The translations under genes were made by a program, and so were the position numbers. Shown one piece after another: positions 31,882-39,617 of a stretch of 53,189 bases of DNA. A model generated the notes under the pieces. It did no database searches. It saw nothing but the letters and a program-made list of their open reading frames with translations, and was not told where the DNA came from. Location of the stretch: IMG/VR virus record IMGVR_UViG_3300034284_000417, positions 1 to 53,189 of that record. The stretch is one strand, 5' to 3'. Every line of letters begins with the position of its first letter. Position 1 is the stretch's first letter. This DNA comes from a virus.

Positions 31882-33609
31882 TTATACGTTAAATGTTGCT
31901 CCTGTAGGTTGAACTACGAAGTCAAGTACGATGAATTCCGCAGTCTTGGTAGGTTGGATGAAGATCTGACCTACTAACTGGTTTCTATCGATAACGTCAG
32001 CAGTGTTGTTGGTGTCGTCCATTACAACTCTGTAAGCGTACAAGCCTTGGCGCTGTACTACTGTGTCTAAGTAAGGATTTACTAGAGCAAGGAATCTGTT
32101 ACGAGTTGTGATTGTGTTCTGTTCGAATACTAGGTTGTTAGCCTGATCACCAATGAAGTTCTTAAGGTTGATAAGTAATCTTCTTACGTTTACTCTGTCT
32201 AGAGCTGAAGACTTAGTCTGTAAAGTCTTCTGACCGTAAGCAACTACTCCTGTTCCTGGGAATGTAGCAAGTGGGTTAACTTTGGCTAAGTAAAGAGTGT
32301 CTCTGTCTGATTGAGAAAGCTTTCTTGCTGCCATAGTCACGCCTGGGATACCACCTCTTAGTAGGCCTGCTGGTGCGAACCATTCAGCACCTACTTTGTC
32401 GTTGAAGGCAAATACACCGCCTAATACTGTAGAGGCTGGAGACCAGATGTCTCTTCCTAGTTCCTGACTTCTAACTTTAACCCAAGGCCAGTAAGTGGCT
32501 GCGAATGAGCTGTTAAGTGCAGAAGCTTGAGTAGTTGCACCTGTTAATGTACCTGCGTAAGGAACGGTGTCAAGAATATAGATTAAATCTCCTCTTTCTT
32601 CTGCAAGGTCTACAAAAGCCCCTACTCGTGAAGAGTGTACGCTATCGTAGATACCTGGGGTTAGAAGTACGTTGAATTTGTACTCGTCTCTGTTCCCTAG
32701 AGTTAGTTTAGCAAGAGCGTAAGCACTGCTATTAGAAGGATCAATACCTTGTGATTCTGTTGCAGATGGAGCTGATGATCCGAATGCTGCAGCTACGTTG
32801 TTGAATAGGGTACCAGTTGCTCCTGTGAATGAACCGTGAGCTGAACCAGAAGCTCCTGCTAGTCCTGCAGCGAAGTATGGAGTGTAGGCTGATTTAGCAG
32901 TACCGTTGTTATCAAAGTAATCTGGGGTCTTAACTGCTACAGAGTCTACGTAAACGTACTTAGAAGCGTTTTGGTATTCTCCGTTGATTGATACAGCTCC
33001 GTCTACACCTACTGTTTTGTACATATCACCGATCTGCTTAGAAACGTAGTTTGGTGATTTAGGGTCAAGAGATAGGTTAGAGTAAGACTCGAGAATGATT
33101 TTATTTCTTTCGTTATCGTCACCTCTTCTAACTACAAGCGAGAAAGTACCGAGAGAAGAATTGGCAGAAGTAATCTCCCATCTTACATTATCTACTGAAC
33201 CTGTACCAAGTGCGTTGTTGCTGCCTACGCTACCGCTGTTGTTCATGATCGTACCCTCGCCGATAGTAGCAAGAGTGAAGAGCGTTGTACTAGCACTTGC
33301 TACAGTAGCAGTAGCAGGAGAGAACGACTGGTCAGATACTCTGGTTACTAGAAGGCTTGTACCGCCCTGCTCGAAATACTTCTCGGCAGTTAATGCAGTG
33401 AAGTGTGAGTAGTAGTCGCTACCTGATTTGAATGAGCCACCGAATACGTTTAAGTACTCGCCATATGAACGAACTACAGTCGGGATGCTAACAGGACCTC
33501 TTGCGGTAGGTCCTACAAGCGCTGTAGAAATTTCAGCAGCAGCTGGGGTTACGAAAGACAGGTCATTCTCTCTTGAAAAAACGCCTGGTGATAAAATTCT
33601 TTCTGCCAT
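31882..33609 (-). CDS. gp18: Contractile tail sheath protein (T4 gp18-like)
   Basis: A 575-aa sheath subunit with MAERILSPGVFSRENDLSFV at the N terminus (tail-sheath hallmark P-G-V-[FY]-x-x-E) and SFSPATATVASASTTLF-like Ser/Thr loops, and a C-terminal domain with N-V-R-R-L-L-I-N-L-K and RNRFLALVNPYLDTVVQRQG. Contraction of stacked rings drives the tube into the cell, so it defines the phage as a myovirus. Confidence 0.95.
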   Translation of the reverse strand: MAERILSPGVFSRENDLSFVTPAAAEISTALVGPTARGPVSIPTVVRSYGEYLNVFGGSFKSGSDYYSHFTALTAEKYFEQGGTSLLVTRVSDQSFSPATATVASASTTLFTLATIGEGTIMNNSGSVGSNNALGTGSVDNVRWEITSANSSLGTFSLVVRRGDDNERNKIILESYSNLSLDPKSPNYVSKQIGDMYKTVGVDGAVSINGEYQNASKYVYVDSVAVKTPDYFDNNGTAKSAYTPYFAAGLAGASGSAHGSFTGATGTLFNNVAAAFGSSAPSATESQGIDPSNSSAYALAKLTLGNRDEYKFNVLLTPGIYDSVHSSRVGAFVDLAEERGDLIYILDTVPYAGTLTGATTQASALNSSFAATYWPWVKVRSQELGRDIWSPASTVLGGVFAFNDKVGAEWFAPAGLLRGGIPGVTMAARKLSQSDRDTLYLAKVNPLATFPGTGVVAYGQKTLQTKSSALDRVNVRRLLINLKNFIGDQANNLVFEQNTITTRNRFLALVNPYLDTVVQRQGLYAYRVVMDDTNNTADVIDRNQLVGQIFIQPTKTAEFIVLDFVVQPTGATFNV

Positions 33610-33635
33610 TTTGATGAAAGGTTAATTGATCTTAA

Positions 33636-33643
33636 TATAAATA
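33636..33643 (-). promoter_or_regulatory. TATTTATA element before the sheath gene
   Basis: 26 nt before the sheath start at 33609, the longest leader among the structural genes. Confidence 0.6.
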
Positions 33644-33663
33644 TGTGTCTTTAGTACAAACCA

Positions 33664-34671
33664 TTAGTTTCTCAAATAGCCATCGACGTAGGTCAAGCTT
33701 CCGGTTACTACCATTAGAGGACGTGAATACCTAGCCTGACTTCCTGTAGTTTCTACTACAGCGTTGTTGAATGTATAGGTCCTTAGTTGAGGGGTTGCTG
33801 TTTCTGCAGGTTTATCGCGTAATGCTATATCTCCCCAGGTCTGGTTAGGAAGGTAGCTACCGCTTGTAAACGTAATAGAAGCAATAGAGCCTGAGAAATA
33901 ACTATTTTTAGCTGGAGATCCTCCAATATAGAAGTGTGTATTATTGGTAGTATTAAAATTTGGGTTTATCTCAATTGGGAAGCTTGTCTTGTTTCCTACT
34001 CCTCCAAAAGTCATTATATTCCCTTTCAATATAACAAAAGTAGAAGCGACGTATATTGGGTTCATTCTATTTGCATAATAGGTATACTGATTGGTTGTAT
34101 GTTCAGCATATCCAGCTGCCTTAGCCCAGCCTAGATCTGTGCTTGTATACCAGGTATAAGGTACTGTTTGTCCATTTAAGGTAGTTACGTCGTGAGTCAT
34201 CTCTAAATAGAGAGTAGGACCTATTGTATAAAGTTCTAAAGATTGACTCATTGCACTTCCACTGTAGGTATGAAAGATTGTACGGCGGGTGTTGTCTGAG
34301 AAAAGTACCGGTTTGAATACTAGTGCAATTTCAATCTGGTTGTTAGCAGCTCTTCCAGTACCTGCCTCATTACCTCCTACTAGGGAAGCTGATAGGGCAG
34401 TTGCTCCGTCGAAGAATGCTGCCTTCTTAAAAATTGAAGGTGTTGTTCCGGAACCCTGTGAGGTGTCTGATCCTTGTGATGAACCGCCTGTAGTTGGGCC
34501 GGCCGGAGGTGGTGCTAGCGTAGAGACAGCAGGTCTGCTGATAGGCTGTGCAGCCTGTCCGCTAGTAATGGTACGGGCTGCTCTCGATGTTAGATTAGAG
34601 AACTGTAGTCTGTACTGCTGTGCCTGTACAGAGCTAGGTTGTAATCCAGATTTTTTGTCTCCTAAAGCCAT
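33664..34671 (-). CDS. LamG-like structural protein, divergent member
   Basis: A 335-aa protein with a Ser/Thr/Pro-rich linker (about 35-75, GSSQGSDTSQGSGTTPS) then a concanavalin/LamG-type sandwich: AAFFDGATALSASLVGG, FYIGGSPAKNSYFSGSIASI. It lacks the YNRALTASEI..N C-terminal signature of its neighbours. N-terminal part is helical (VQAQQYRLQFSNLTSRA). Between sheath and the 54-aa gene, so virion-associated; perhaps a neck, head-decoration or fibre-base protein. Confidence 0.72.
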   Translation of the reverse strand: MALGDKKSGLQPSSVQAQQYRLQFSNLTSRAARTITSGQAAQPISRPAVSTLAPPPAGPTTGGSSQGSDTSQGSGTTPSIFKKAAFFDGATALSASLVGGNEAGTGRAANNQIEIALVFKPVLFSDNTRRTIFHTYSGSAMSQSLELYTIGPTLYLEMTHDVTTLNGQTVPYTWYTSTDLGWAKAAGYAEHTTNQYTYYANRMNPIYVASTFVILKGNIMTFGGVGNKTSFPIEINPNFNTTNNTHFYIGGSPAKNSYFSGSIASITFTSGSYLPNQTWGDIALRDKPAETATPQLRTYTFNNAVVETTGSQARYSRPLMVVTGSLTYVDGYLRN

Positions 34672-34686
34672 GTGGGGAAAGTTTTA

Positions 34687-34694
34687 TATAAATA
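34687..34694 (-). promoter_or_regulatory. TATTTATA element
   Basis: 15 nt before the start at 34671, directly after the hairpin at 34695-34717. Confidence 0.6.
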
Positions 34695-34717
34695 GAAAAA
34701 GAGGGCCGAAACCCTCT
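34695..34717 (-). terminator. Terminator after the 54-aa gene
   Basis: 6-bp stem AGAGGG / CCCTCT with a 6-nt loop, followed in coding sense by TTTTTC and then the TATTTATA element. Confidence 0.85.
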
Positions 34718-34754
34718 GGTGTGTGCATGGCATGCAAGTCGTTAAAAATACGTG

Positions 34755-34919
34755 TTATTTTGTAGTACTGTAAGGGAAGAGATTATTTAATTGCTCTTGT
34801 CTTTTCTTGCATCCGCAGTCCGGAATACCGACTGCATGAGTTACTGTTTCTACAGCCTTTGCAATTCCTGTTACCTGTGTTACTTTTGCGATTGAATCGC
34901 CGAGTCCTTTTGATTCCAT
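34755..34919 (-). CDS. 54-aa CGCKKR...LFPY small phage protein
   Basis: Predicted sequence starts MESKGLGDSIAKVTQVTGIA, then V-E-T-V-T-H-A-V-G-I-P-D-C-G-C-K-K-R-Q-E-Q-L-N-N-L-F-P-Y. The first half is an amphipathic helix; the C-G-C-K-K-R/LNNLFPY end is a pattern I associate with small proteins common in Bacteroidota and marine phages. Two close Cys could bind a metal or form a disulfide. It ends 38 nt before the hairpin at 34695-34717. Confidence 0.7.
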   Translation of the reverse strand: MESKGLGDSIAKVTQVTGIAKAVETVTHAVGIPDCGCKKRQEQLNNLFPYSTTK

Positions 34920-34932
34920 AACTTAAAAAATA

Positions 34933-35280
34933 TTAAATTGGTGCTCCTTCAGTTCTAGGGGCAGTCCACTCTTCGGTAGCTAGGATTGCTAGAATCTCAG
35001 AATGATTATATTCCGTTACTACGTCGTAGTCCAGAAAGTCCGGACGGCCGTAAGTTCCGGCCAGAGTCACAGAGGTCCTCTCCTCACCGGTTTCAATGTC
35101 GGTAAAGGTGTGGGTGATGTCCTGGGGTATGATATTGATTTCATACTTGATGAAGGTCTTAGAACCGTCTACCGAATGCCGGAGGCTTTCAGGGGAAGAT
35201 TCCATTACTTGACTGAAGTCGATGTTGGTTACTTCGGTGACCGGGATGATCACCCAGCGCCTGTTTTCAAACATACTCAT
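34933..35280 (-). CDS. 115-aa hypothetical structural-region protein
   Basis: Starts MSMFENRRWVIIPVTEVTNI; a second ATG two codons later is possible. Beta-rich, with TFTDIETGEERTSVTLAGTY and a C-terminal acidic/hydrophobic segment. Located between LamG genes and 13 nt before the 54-aa gene, preceded by a TATTTATA element. Function unknown. Confidence 0.65.
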   Translation of the reverse strand: MSMFENRRWVIIPVTEVTNIDFSQVMESSPESLRHSVDGSKTFIKYEINIIPQDITHTFTDIETGEERTSVTLAGTYGRPDFLDYDVVTEYNHSEILAILATEEWTAPRTEGAPI

Positions 35281-35296
35281 GGTTTTTTAGTTTAAT

Positions 35297-35304
35297 TATA
35301 AATA
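35297..35304 (-). promoter_or_regulatory. TATTTATA element
   Basis: 16 nt before the start at 35280, in the gap after the 406-aa LamG gene. Confidence 0.6.
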
Positions 35305-35312
35305 TCAATATC

Positions 35313-36533
35313 TTATATCTTATACCGGGCTCTATAAGTGCTAAAATTCTGTAGAATCTCTGAGGTTGTCAGAGCTCTATTGTACGTTTTAACTACTGGT
35401 ATTTTTCCGTTAAAGAAGTAATTGTCCGGATCCCCTCCTACTCTGAGGGCTGAGCTTATAGTGACTCTGGAAGCGTGAGTGGTTCCGCTTAACGGGTATG
35501 TAATTTCTTTGTCTCCGTCCACCCAAATATCGTAGCTGCTTCCATTCCAGTTAAACAGTACGTGGTGGTACCCTACTGGACGGGCAGTTTGTGTAGAGGT
35601 CGCACCTCCTCCGTTCCAGATATGTATTGCTTCATTACTAAATCCACCTGTCCATGCTCCTAGGTGGACTCCGTTACTAGTTCCGTTCCATGAAATAGGA
35701 GTCTGGTAGGTTGAAGGTCCTCCAATAGCGGTGTCGTTCCCGGGAATAGCGTTGTTGTTGTACAGCACCATCTCCAGGCAATACATCTCCCCGCTACAGG
35801 CTGCTGTAATCGAATCGTTTGTGCCGTCAAACTCCATATTACCGGGTGAAACAAATGAAGCATTCGAAACGTCGAAAGTAAAACTGTTCTTTACATCCAA
35901 TAAACTTCTAGTTGCTGTTCTTTCACCGTTTACAAAGGCTGTACTGTATGCCCTGTATTCAACTCTTGGGTTTTTCATGTAAAGGGTACCGCTTGATGCC
36001 ATGCGGGGTCCGCAGCCTCCCGGGTAGACTAGCATTCTAAGGGTGCCGGCTCCGCCTGTTGGACCGGAAGTAAAAGTGAGGGTGCGCCAAACACCTACCT
36101 CCGAGTTTACATTAGTAGATCCTCCTAAGGCGTTTTCAAAAACAAGTAGAGTTGAGTTTTCCGGAAAGCCTGTAGCATCAGGAGTTACGTAGTAATCCAT
36201 CGTGAAGGTTGCATAGGTTCCACCGGGTATTGCTAGGTCATTGCCGTGGTAGTGACATCCATTCGATCCTAGAGTGTACTTGTAGACTACGTCCCCGGGC
36301 TGTGTGAGGTAGTCCCCTATCATCTGCCCCCAACCCAGTCTCACAAACGTACCGTTTCCGTTTACTTCAAATCCAACGTTGTTGTCTGAGGCTGGGCCTG
36401 GTCCGGCTGTACCCGGGAGTGCGAACTTGTTGATGGTTGGTTGACCTCTAAAGCTGTTGATAGTATCTGCGGTATCATACCCGAGTATGAGTCCGTCGGT
36501 GACTGTTTTGCTGAAGCCTGCTGCTATTGCCAT
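35313..36533 (-). CDS. LamG-like lectin/adhesin protein 1
   Basis: 406 aa. N terminus D-G-L-I-L-G-Y-D-T-A-D-T-I-N-S-F-R-G-Q-P; a beta-sandwich C-terminal half (about 215-390) with M-E-F-D-G-T-N-D-S-I (strand and D-G-T-D loop) and end motif K-T-Y-N-R-A-L-T-T-S-E-I-L-Q-N-F. The pattern matches concanavalin A-like/LamG glucanase domains that bind sugars in phage fibres and host adhesins. The first half is a separate beta domain. Likely exposed on the virion and involved in receptor contact; no enzymatic residues are seen. Confidence 0.82.
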   Translation of the reverse strand: MAIAAGFSKTVTDGLILGYDTADTINSFRGQPTINKFALPGTAGPGPASDNNVGFEVNGNGTFVRLGWGQMIGDYLTQPGDVVYKYTLGSNGCHYHGNDLAIPGGTYATFTMDYYVTPDATGFPENSTLLVFENALGGSTNVNSEVGVWRTLTFTSGPTGGAGTLRMLVYPGGCGPRMASSGTLYMKNPRVEYRAYSTAFVNGERTATRSLLDVKNSFTFDVSNASFVSPGNMEFDGTNDSITAACSGEMYCLEMVLYNNNAIPGNDTAIGGPSTYQTPISWNGTSNGVHLGAWTGGFSNEAIHIWNGGGATSTQTARPVGYHHVLFNWNGSSYDIWVDGDKEITYPLSGTTHASRVTISSALRVGGDPDNYFFNGKIPVVKTYNRALTTSEILQNFSTYRARYKI

Positions 36534-36536
36534 AAC

Positions 36537-36544
36537 TATAAATA
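36537..36544 (-). promoter_or_regulatory. TATTTATA element
   Basis: 3 nt before the start at 36533, one of the shortest gaps. Confidence 0.5.
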
Positions 36545-36545
36545 T

Positions 36546-37673
36546 TTAGAGACCGTAACGTCCTTTGATTGCGTTGAAGTTTTGCTGGATTTCTGAGGCT
36601 GGTAGTGCTCTGTTATAAACTTTAGCTACTGGTACTTTACCGTTAAAGTAGTAGTAATTGTATTGGTAGTCCCATCTTCCTAATACTATTGGTCTGTTTG
36701 TAAATTTTACAGTTTTAGTTAAAACAAAAGTAGAATCTAAGGCACCATTAACATATAGTTTAACTGTATTTGAAGGCTGGTCGAAGGTCATTACAAGATG
36801 AAAAGGAGTCCCTATAGTAGCGGCATATGTTGTATATTTGGAATCATATTCTCTAGTATTGTCTGTGTATCCTATAGATATTCCTATTCTATTACTACTT
36901 ATATGGTTAAGTCCAAAATTACTTGTATTAGCATAATCGTGATTTGAGATTATACCTGCTGGGGATTGTGGTCCTCCGGAGATTGTTGTTATAACTTCAA
37001 ATGTCTGAGATCCGTTTAGTGTTATATTTTCAGAAGTCAGTATGTGGTCATCCGTACCATCAAAAGTTATTTGAGCATTTGCATCAAATGATACATTTGT
37101 TAGATCGATGGTTGATCTGCCGGTTAAGTCTTTGAGGCCTTGGGTGACGGAACGGGTTCCGGCGGTGAACTGGGTTGGATGTGTTTTTTCTTCAATCTGT
37201 GGGGCGGCGATATCGATCGTACCTAGTTGATTGTACCGGTATACTGTAACCTGAGAGATTGTACCGGTCATATCACTCCTACTATAAGAGTACTTATTCC
37301 AGTCTTGAGTAAGAGGTCCGTCACCAAAATACCACCACCCACCGTCAGGACCGGTTCCTGTGTATACATACATTAGGTAGGTACTAGAGGTAGCAGATCT
37401 AGATCGCATCCACACTGAGTAGGTAAAGGTTTTACCTGTAGCTGCAGTATTTGTAGTATTTCTAGGGTTTACAAAATAGCCACTGCTATATTGAGCAAAC
37501 CCGATAACGTTAGTTTGAGGGGGGATATCAGACGTGATAACATTAGCATTACCGTCTGGTGAAATTACAAGATTAACCGTCGGCTCTCCTAAATACGAAC
37601 GCTTGATATTCGCTAGATCATAAGCAAACACCAGTCCGGTATTATCTACGTACGGGGATATTCTACTTGCCAT
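36546..37673 (-). CDS. LamG-like lectin/adhesin protein 2
   Basis: 375 aa. Shares Y-L-G-E-P-T-V-N-L-V near the N terminus, a carbohydrate-binding-module-like first half (FTYSVWMRSRSATSSTYLM), the joint T-R-S-V-T-Q-G-L-K-D-L-T-G-R-S-T-I-D-L, and the LamG half with I-T-F-D-G-T-D-D and V-Y-N-R-A-L-P-A-S-E-I-Q-Q-N-F-N. The joint is nearly the same in the 395-aa paralog, so they are clearly duplicates. The next gene abuts this one with a one-base overlap. Confidence 0.85.
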   Translation of the reverse strand: MASRISPYVDNTGLVFAYDLANIKRSYLGEPTVNLVISPDGNANVITSDIPPQTNVIGFAQYSSGYFVNPRNTTNTAATGKTFTYSVWMRSRSATSSTYLMYVYTGTGPDGGWWYFGDGPLTQDWNKYSYSRSDMTGTISQVTVYRYNQLGTIDIAAPQIEEKTHPTQFTAGTRSVTQGLKDLTGRSTIDLTNVSFDANAQITFDGTDDHILTSENITLNGSQTFEVITTISGGPQSPAGIISNHDYANTSNFGLNHISSNRIGISIGYTDNTREYDSKYTTYAATIGTPFHLVMTFDQPSNTVKLYVNGALDSTFVLTKTVKFTNRPIVLGRWDYQYNYYYFNGKVPVAKVYNRALPASEIQQNFNAIKGRYGL

Positions 37674-38413
37674 TACTTACCGAATCTAGATTTAGTCATG
37701 TTGTAGTTCTGTAGAATTTCTGAGGCTGTGAGTACTCGGTTGTATAGTTTAATACTAGCTCGTCTTCCGTAATGTTTCCATCCGTACAGGCTTCCGAATA
37801 CTATTCCTCCTCCATCATACACAGCGGTTCCGGCAGTGTTAGGAGTACTTGCAGCACCCATGTAAATTCCGTCCATATAAAGTCCTACCTGACTAGCTCC
37901 TCTGTTCCAGATCATTGTACGAGCTCTCCAGGTGTTAGTCTGGTTAATAACTCCTGTTGAAATGTACACATCGTCTTCGTAGGATCCTCCTGAGTTACTG
38001 CTCATACCAAATCTTACAGAATTTAAACCATTGCCATGGTTCCAATCAAATCCAGTAGCGCCTCCTCCGTAAGCTATATCACTGGCTACACTACCTCCGT
38101 CTGCTTCCGGATAATCTACAGAATTAGTCCAGATAATTTCTTCAATAGTCCATCCGCCCGTGGTTGTAGTAAGTGCAGAATTTAAGCTAGTACTATGTGG
38201 AATACTAATTGTAAAAAAGTTAGATACGTTTCCAGAATTTCTTAAGTATCTTTGACTGGTAACAAATTCTCCATTGCTTATAGTTCCGTTATTACCGTTC
38301 CCGCTCACATCATACCAGGTAGCTCCAGATCCCGGATAAGATCTCACATTACCGGCATCCAGGGATAGTACCAGTCCTTCTCTTATAATATTCGGTCCTC
38401 TTCTAATTCCCAT
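37673..38413 (-). CDS. LamG-like lectin/adhesin protein 3 (single domain)
   Basis: 246 aa with only the LamG half: E-G-L-V-L-S-L-D-A-G-N-V-R-S-Y-P-G-S-G-A at the start, W-Y-D-V-S-G-N-G-N-N-G-T-I, and I-K-L-Y-N-R-V-L-T-A-S-E-I-L-Q-N-Y-N-M at the end. It lacks the CBM-like first half of its neighbours. This compact form is close to the ancestral module. Confidence 0.85.
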   Translation of the reverse strand: MGIRRGPNIIREGLVLSLDAGNVRSYPGSGATWYDVSGNGNNGTISNGEFVTSQRYLRNSGNVSNFFTISIPHSTSLNSALTTTTGGWTIEEIIWTNSVDYPEADGGSVASDIAYGGGATGFDWNHGNGLNSVRFGMSSNSGGSYEDDVYISTGVINQTNTWRARTMIWNRGASQVGLYMDGIYMGAASTPNTAGTAVYDGGGIVFGSLYGWKHYGRRASIKLYNRVLTASEILQNYNMTKSRFGK

Positions 38414-38414
38414 C

Positions 38415-39602
38415 TTATCCTATGTTAAAACGTGATTTAATCGCGTTATAGTTTCTTGCCACTTCGTCGGCTGTTAATGCTCGGTTGAAAATCTTTACAG
38501 ACGGTACCTGGCAGGGTAGGTAAGAGTATACCGATTCGCCACCGCCGTCTACCTGAGCTTTGCTGATTCCGATATTGCCAGCGGATGGGGTCAGGCTAGG
38601 ATTATACTCCTGAGTGGCGGTAGTAGCTGATCCATTCAAAGTACCGTTTGCATAAAGTTTTATAGTTCCTCCAGAGTAATCATTTACCAGTACTAAATGA
38701 TGGTAGCGACCTGGTGTTAGATTAAACCCTGCAGTATTTCTATAAGCATCTGCTCCCCTGATATAGCCGTAGATTGTACATGCTGTACCGGAACTATTTC
38801 CGTACCAGTATAGAGCGGTTCCGCTGTAGTATGTAGCTCCTACTAAAACCCCAGCTCTAGTAGTGTTGTTGTAAAAGTTAGGAGGTGCAGCTGTAGGATA
38901 TGCGTCAATCTTTACCGTACATTCAATAGTGAAGTTTGAAAGAGCCGGTAGGGTAGTCAAGGGGATTCCGGTATCAAGAGTATCGTCAGTTCCATCAAAA
39001 GTCATTTGAGCATTTGAGTCAAATGATACAGTAGATAGGTCGATTGTCTTATTTCCTGTCAAGTCTTTTAATCCCTGGGTTGCTGATCGGGTTCCGGCTA
39101 CAAAGGGGGTAACGTGTGATTTGTATTCAACCTGCGGATTATATAAAGTTACAGCTCCTCCGGAATCAAAATTAATATCCAGAAAATAGTAAGGTCCGTC
39201 GTACGTACCCCGGGTACCGTATCCACCTAGCCTCCCTGATACGTTAGTTGAATAGTTTAAACCTGTTATGCCGGTATCACACCAGTCTATGCCTATACCA
39301 CCTACTAAATTTTCGTAGTATACACTGCATGCATATGTTGCTCCGTTTATTAAATCCCCCTGGTTGGTATAAACTCTGACAGTACTAACTCCTGTTCCGT
39401 TATTTACAAACCTGTACTTTCCGTTGCCTAGATCAGTTCTAGTACATCTACCGTATATGTCAGTAGCTCCGTCTATAAGGTTATAAGCGCCGGCACTGTA
39501 TAGCAAATTAACCGTCGGCTCTCCCAGATACGAACGTACAGTATTACCGGTATCGTAATGAAATACCAGACCGTCGGCAGATGTTTTAGGAGAGAAGAAC
39601 AT
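38415..39602 (-). CDS. LamG-like lectin/adhesin protein 4
   Basis: 395 aa: D-G-L-V-F-H-Y-D-T-G-N-T-V-R-S-Y-L-G-E-P at the start, then a CBM-like region, the joint T-R-S-A-T-Q-G-L-K-D-L-T-G-N-K-T-I-D-L, M-T-F-D-G-T-D-D, and V-K-I-F-N-R-A-L-T-A-D-E-V-A-R-N-Y-N-A. Nearest relative here is protein 2. The shared joint suggests that recombination can swap N- and C-terminal halves. Confidence 0.85.
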   Translation of the reverse strand: MFFSPKTSADGLVFHYDTGNTVRSYLGEPTVNLLYSAGAYNLIDGATDIYGRCTRTDLGNGKYRFVNNGTGVSTVRVYTNQGDLINGATYACSVYYENLVGGIGIDWCDTGITGLNYSTNVSGRLGGYGTRGTYDGPYYFLDINFDSGGAVTLYNPQVEYKSHVTPFVAGTRSATQGLKDLTGNKTIDLSTVSFDSNAQMTFDGTDDTLDTGIPLTTLPALSNFTIECTVKIDAYPTAAPPNFYNNTTRAGVLVGATYYSGTALYWYGNSSGTACTIYGYIRGADAYRNTAGFNLTPGRYHHLVLVNDYSGGTIKLYANGTLNGSATTATQEYNPSLTPSAGNIGISKAQVDGGGESVYSYLPCQVPSVKIFNRALTADEVARNYNAIKSRFNIG

Positions 39603-39617
39603 AGTTTGCTATTATAA

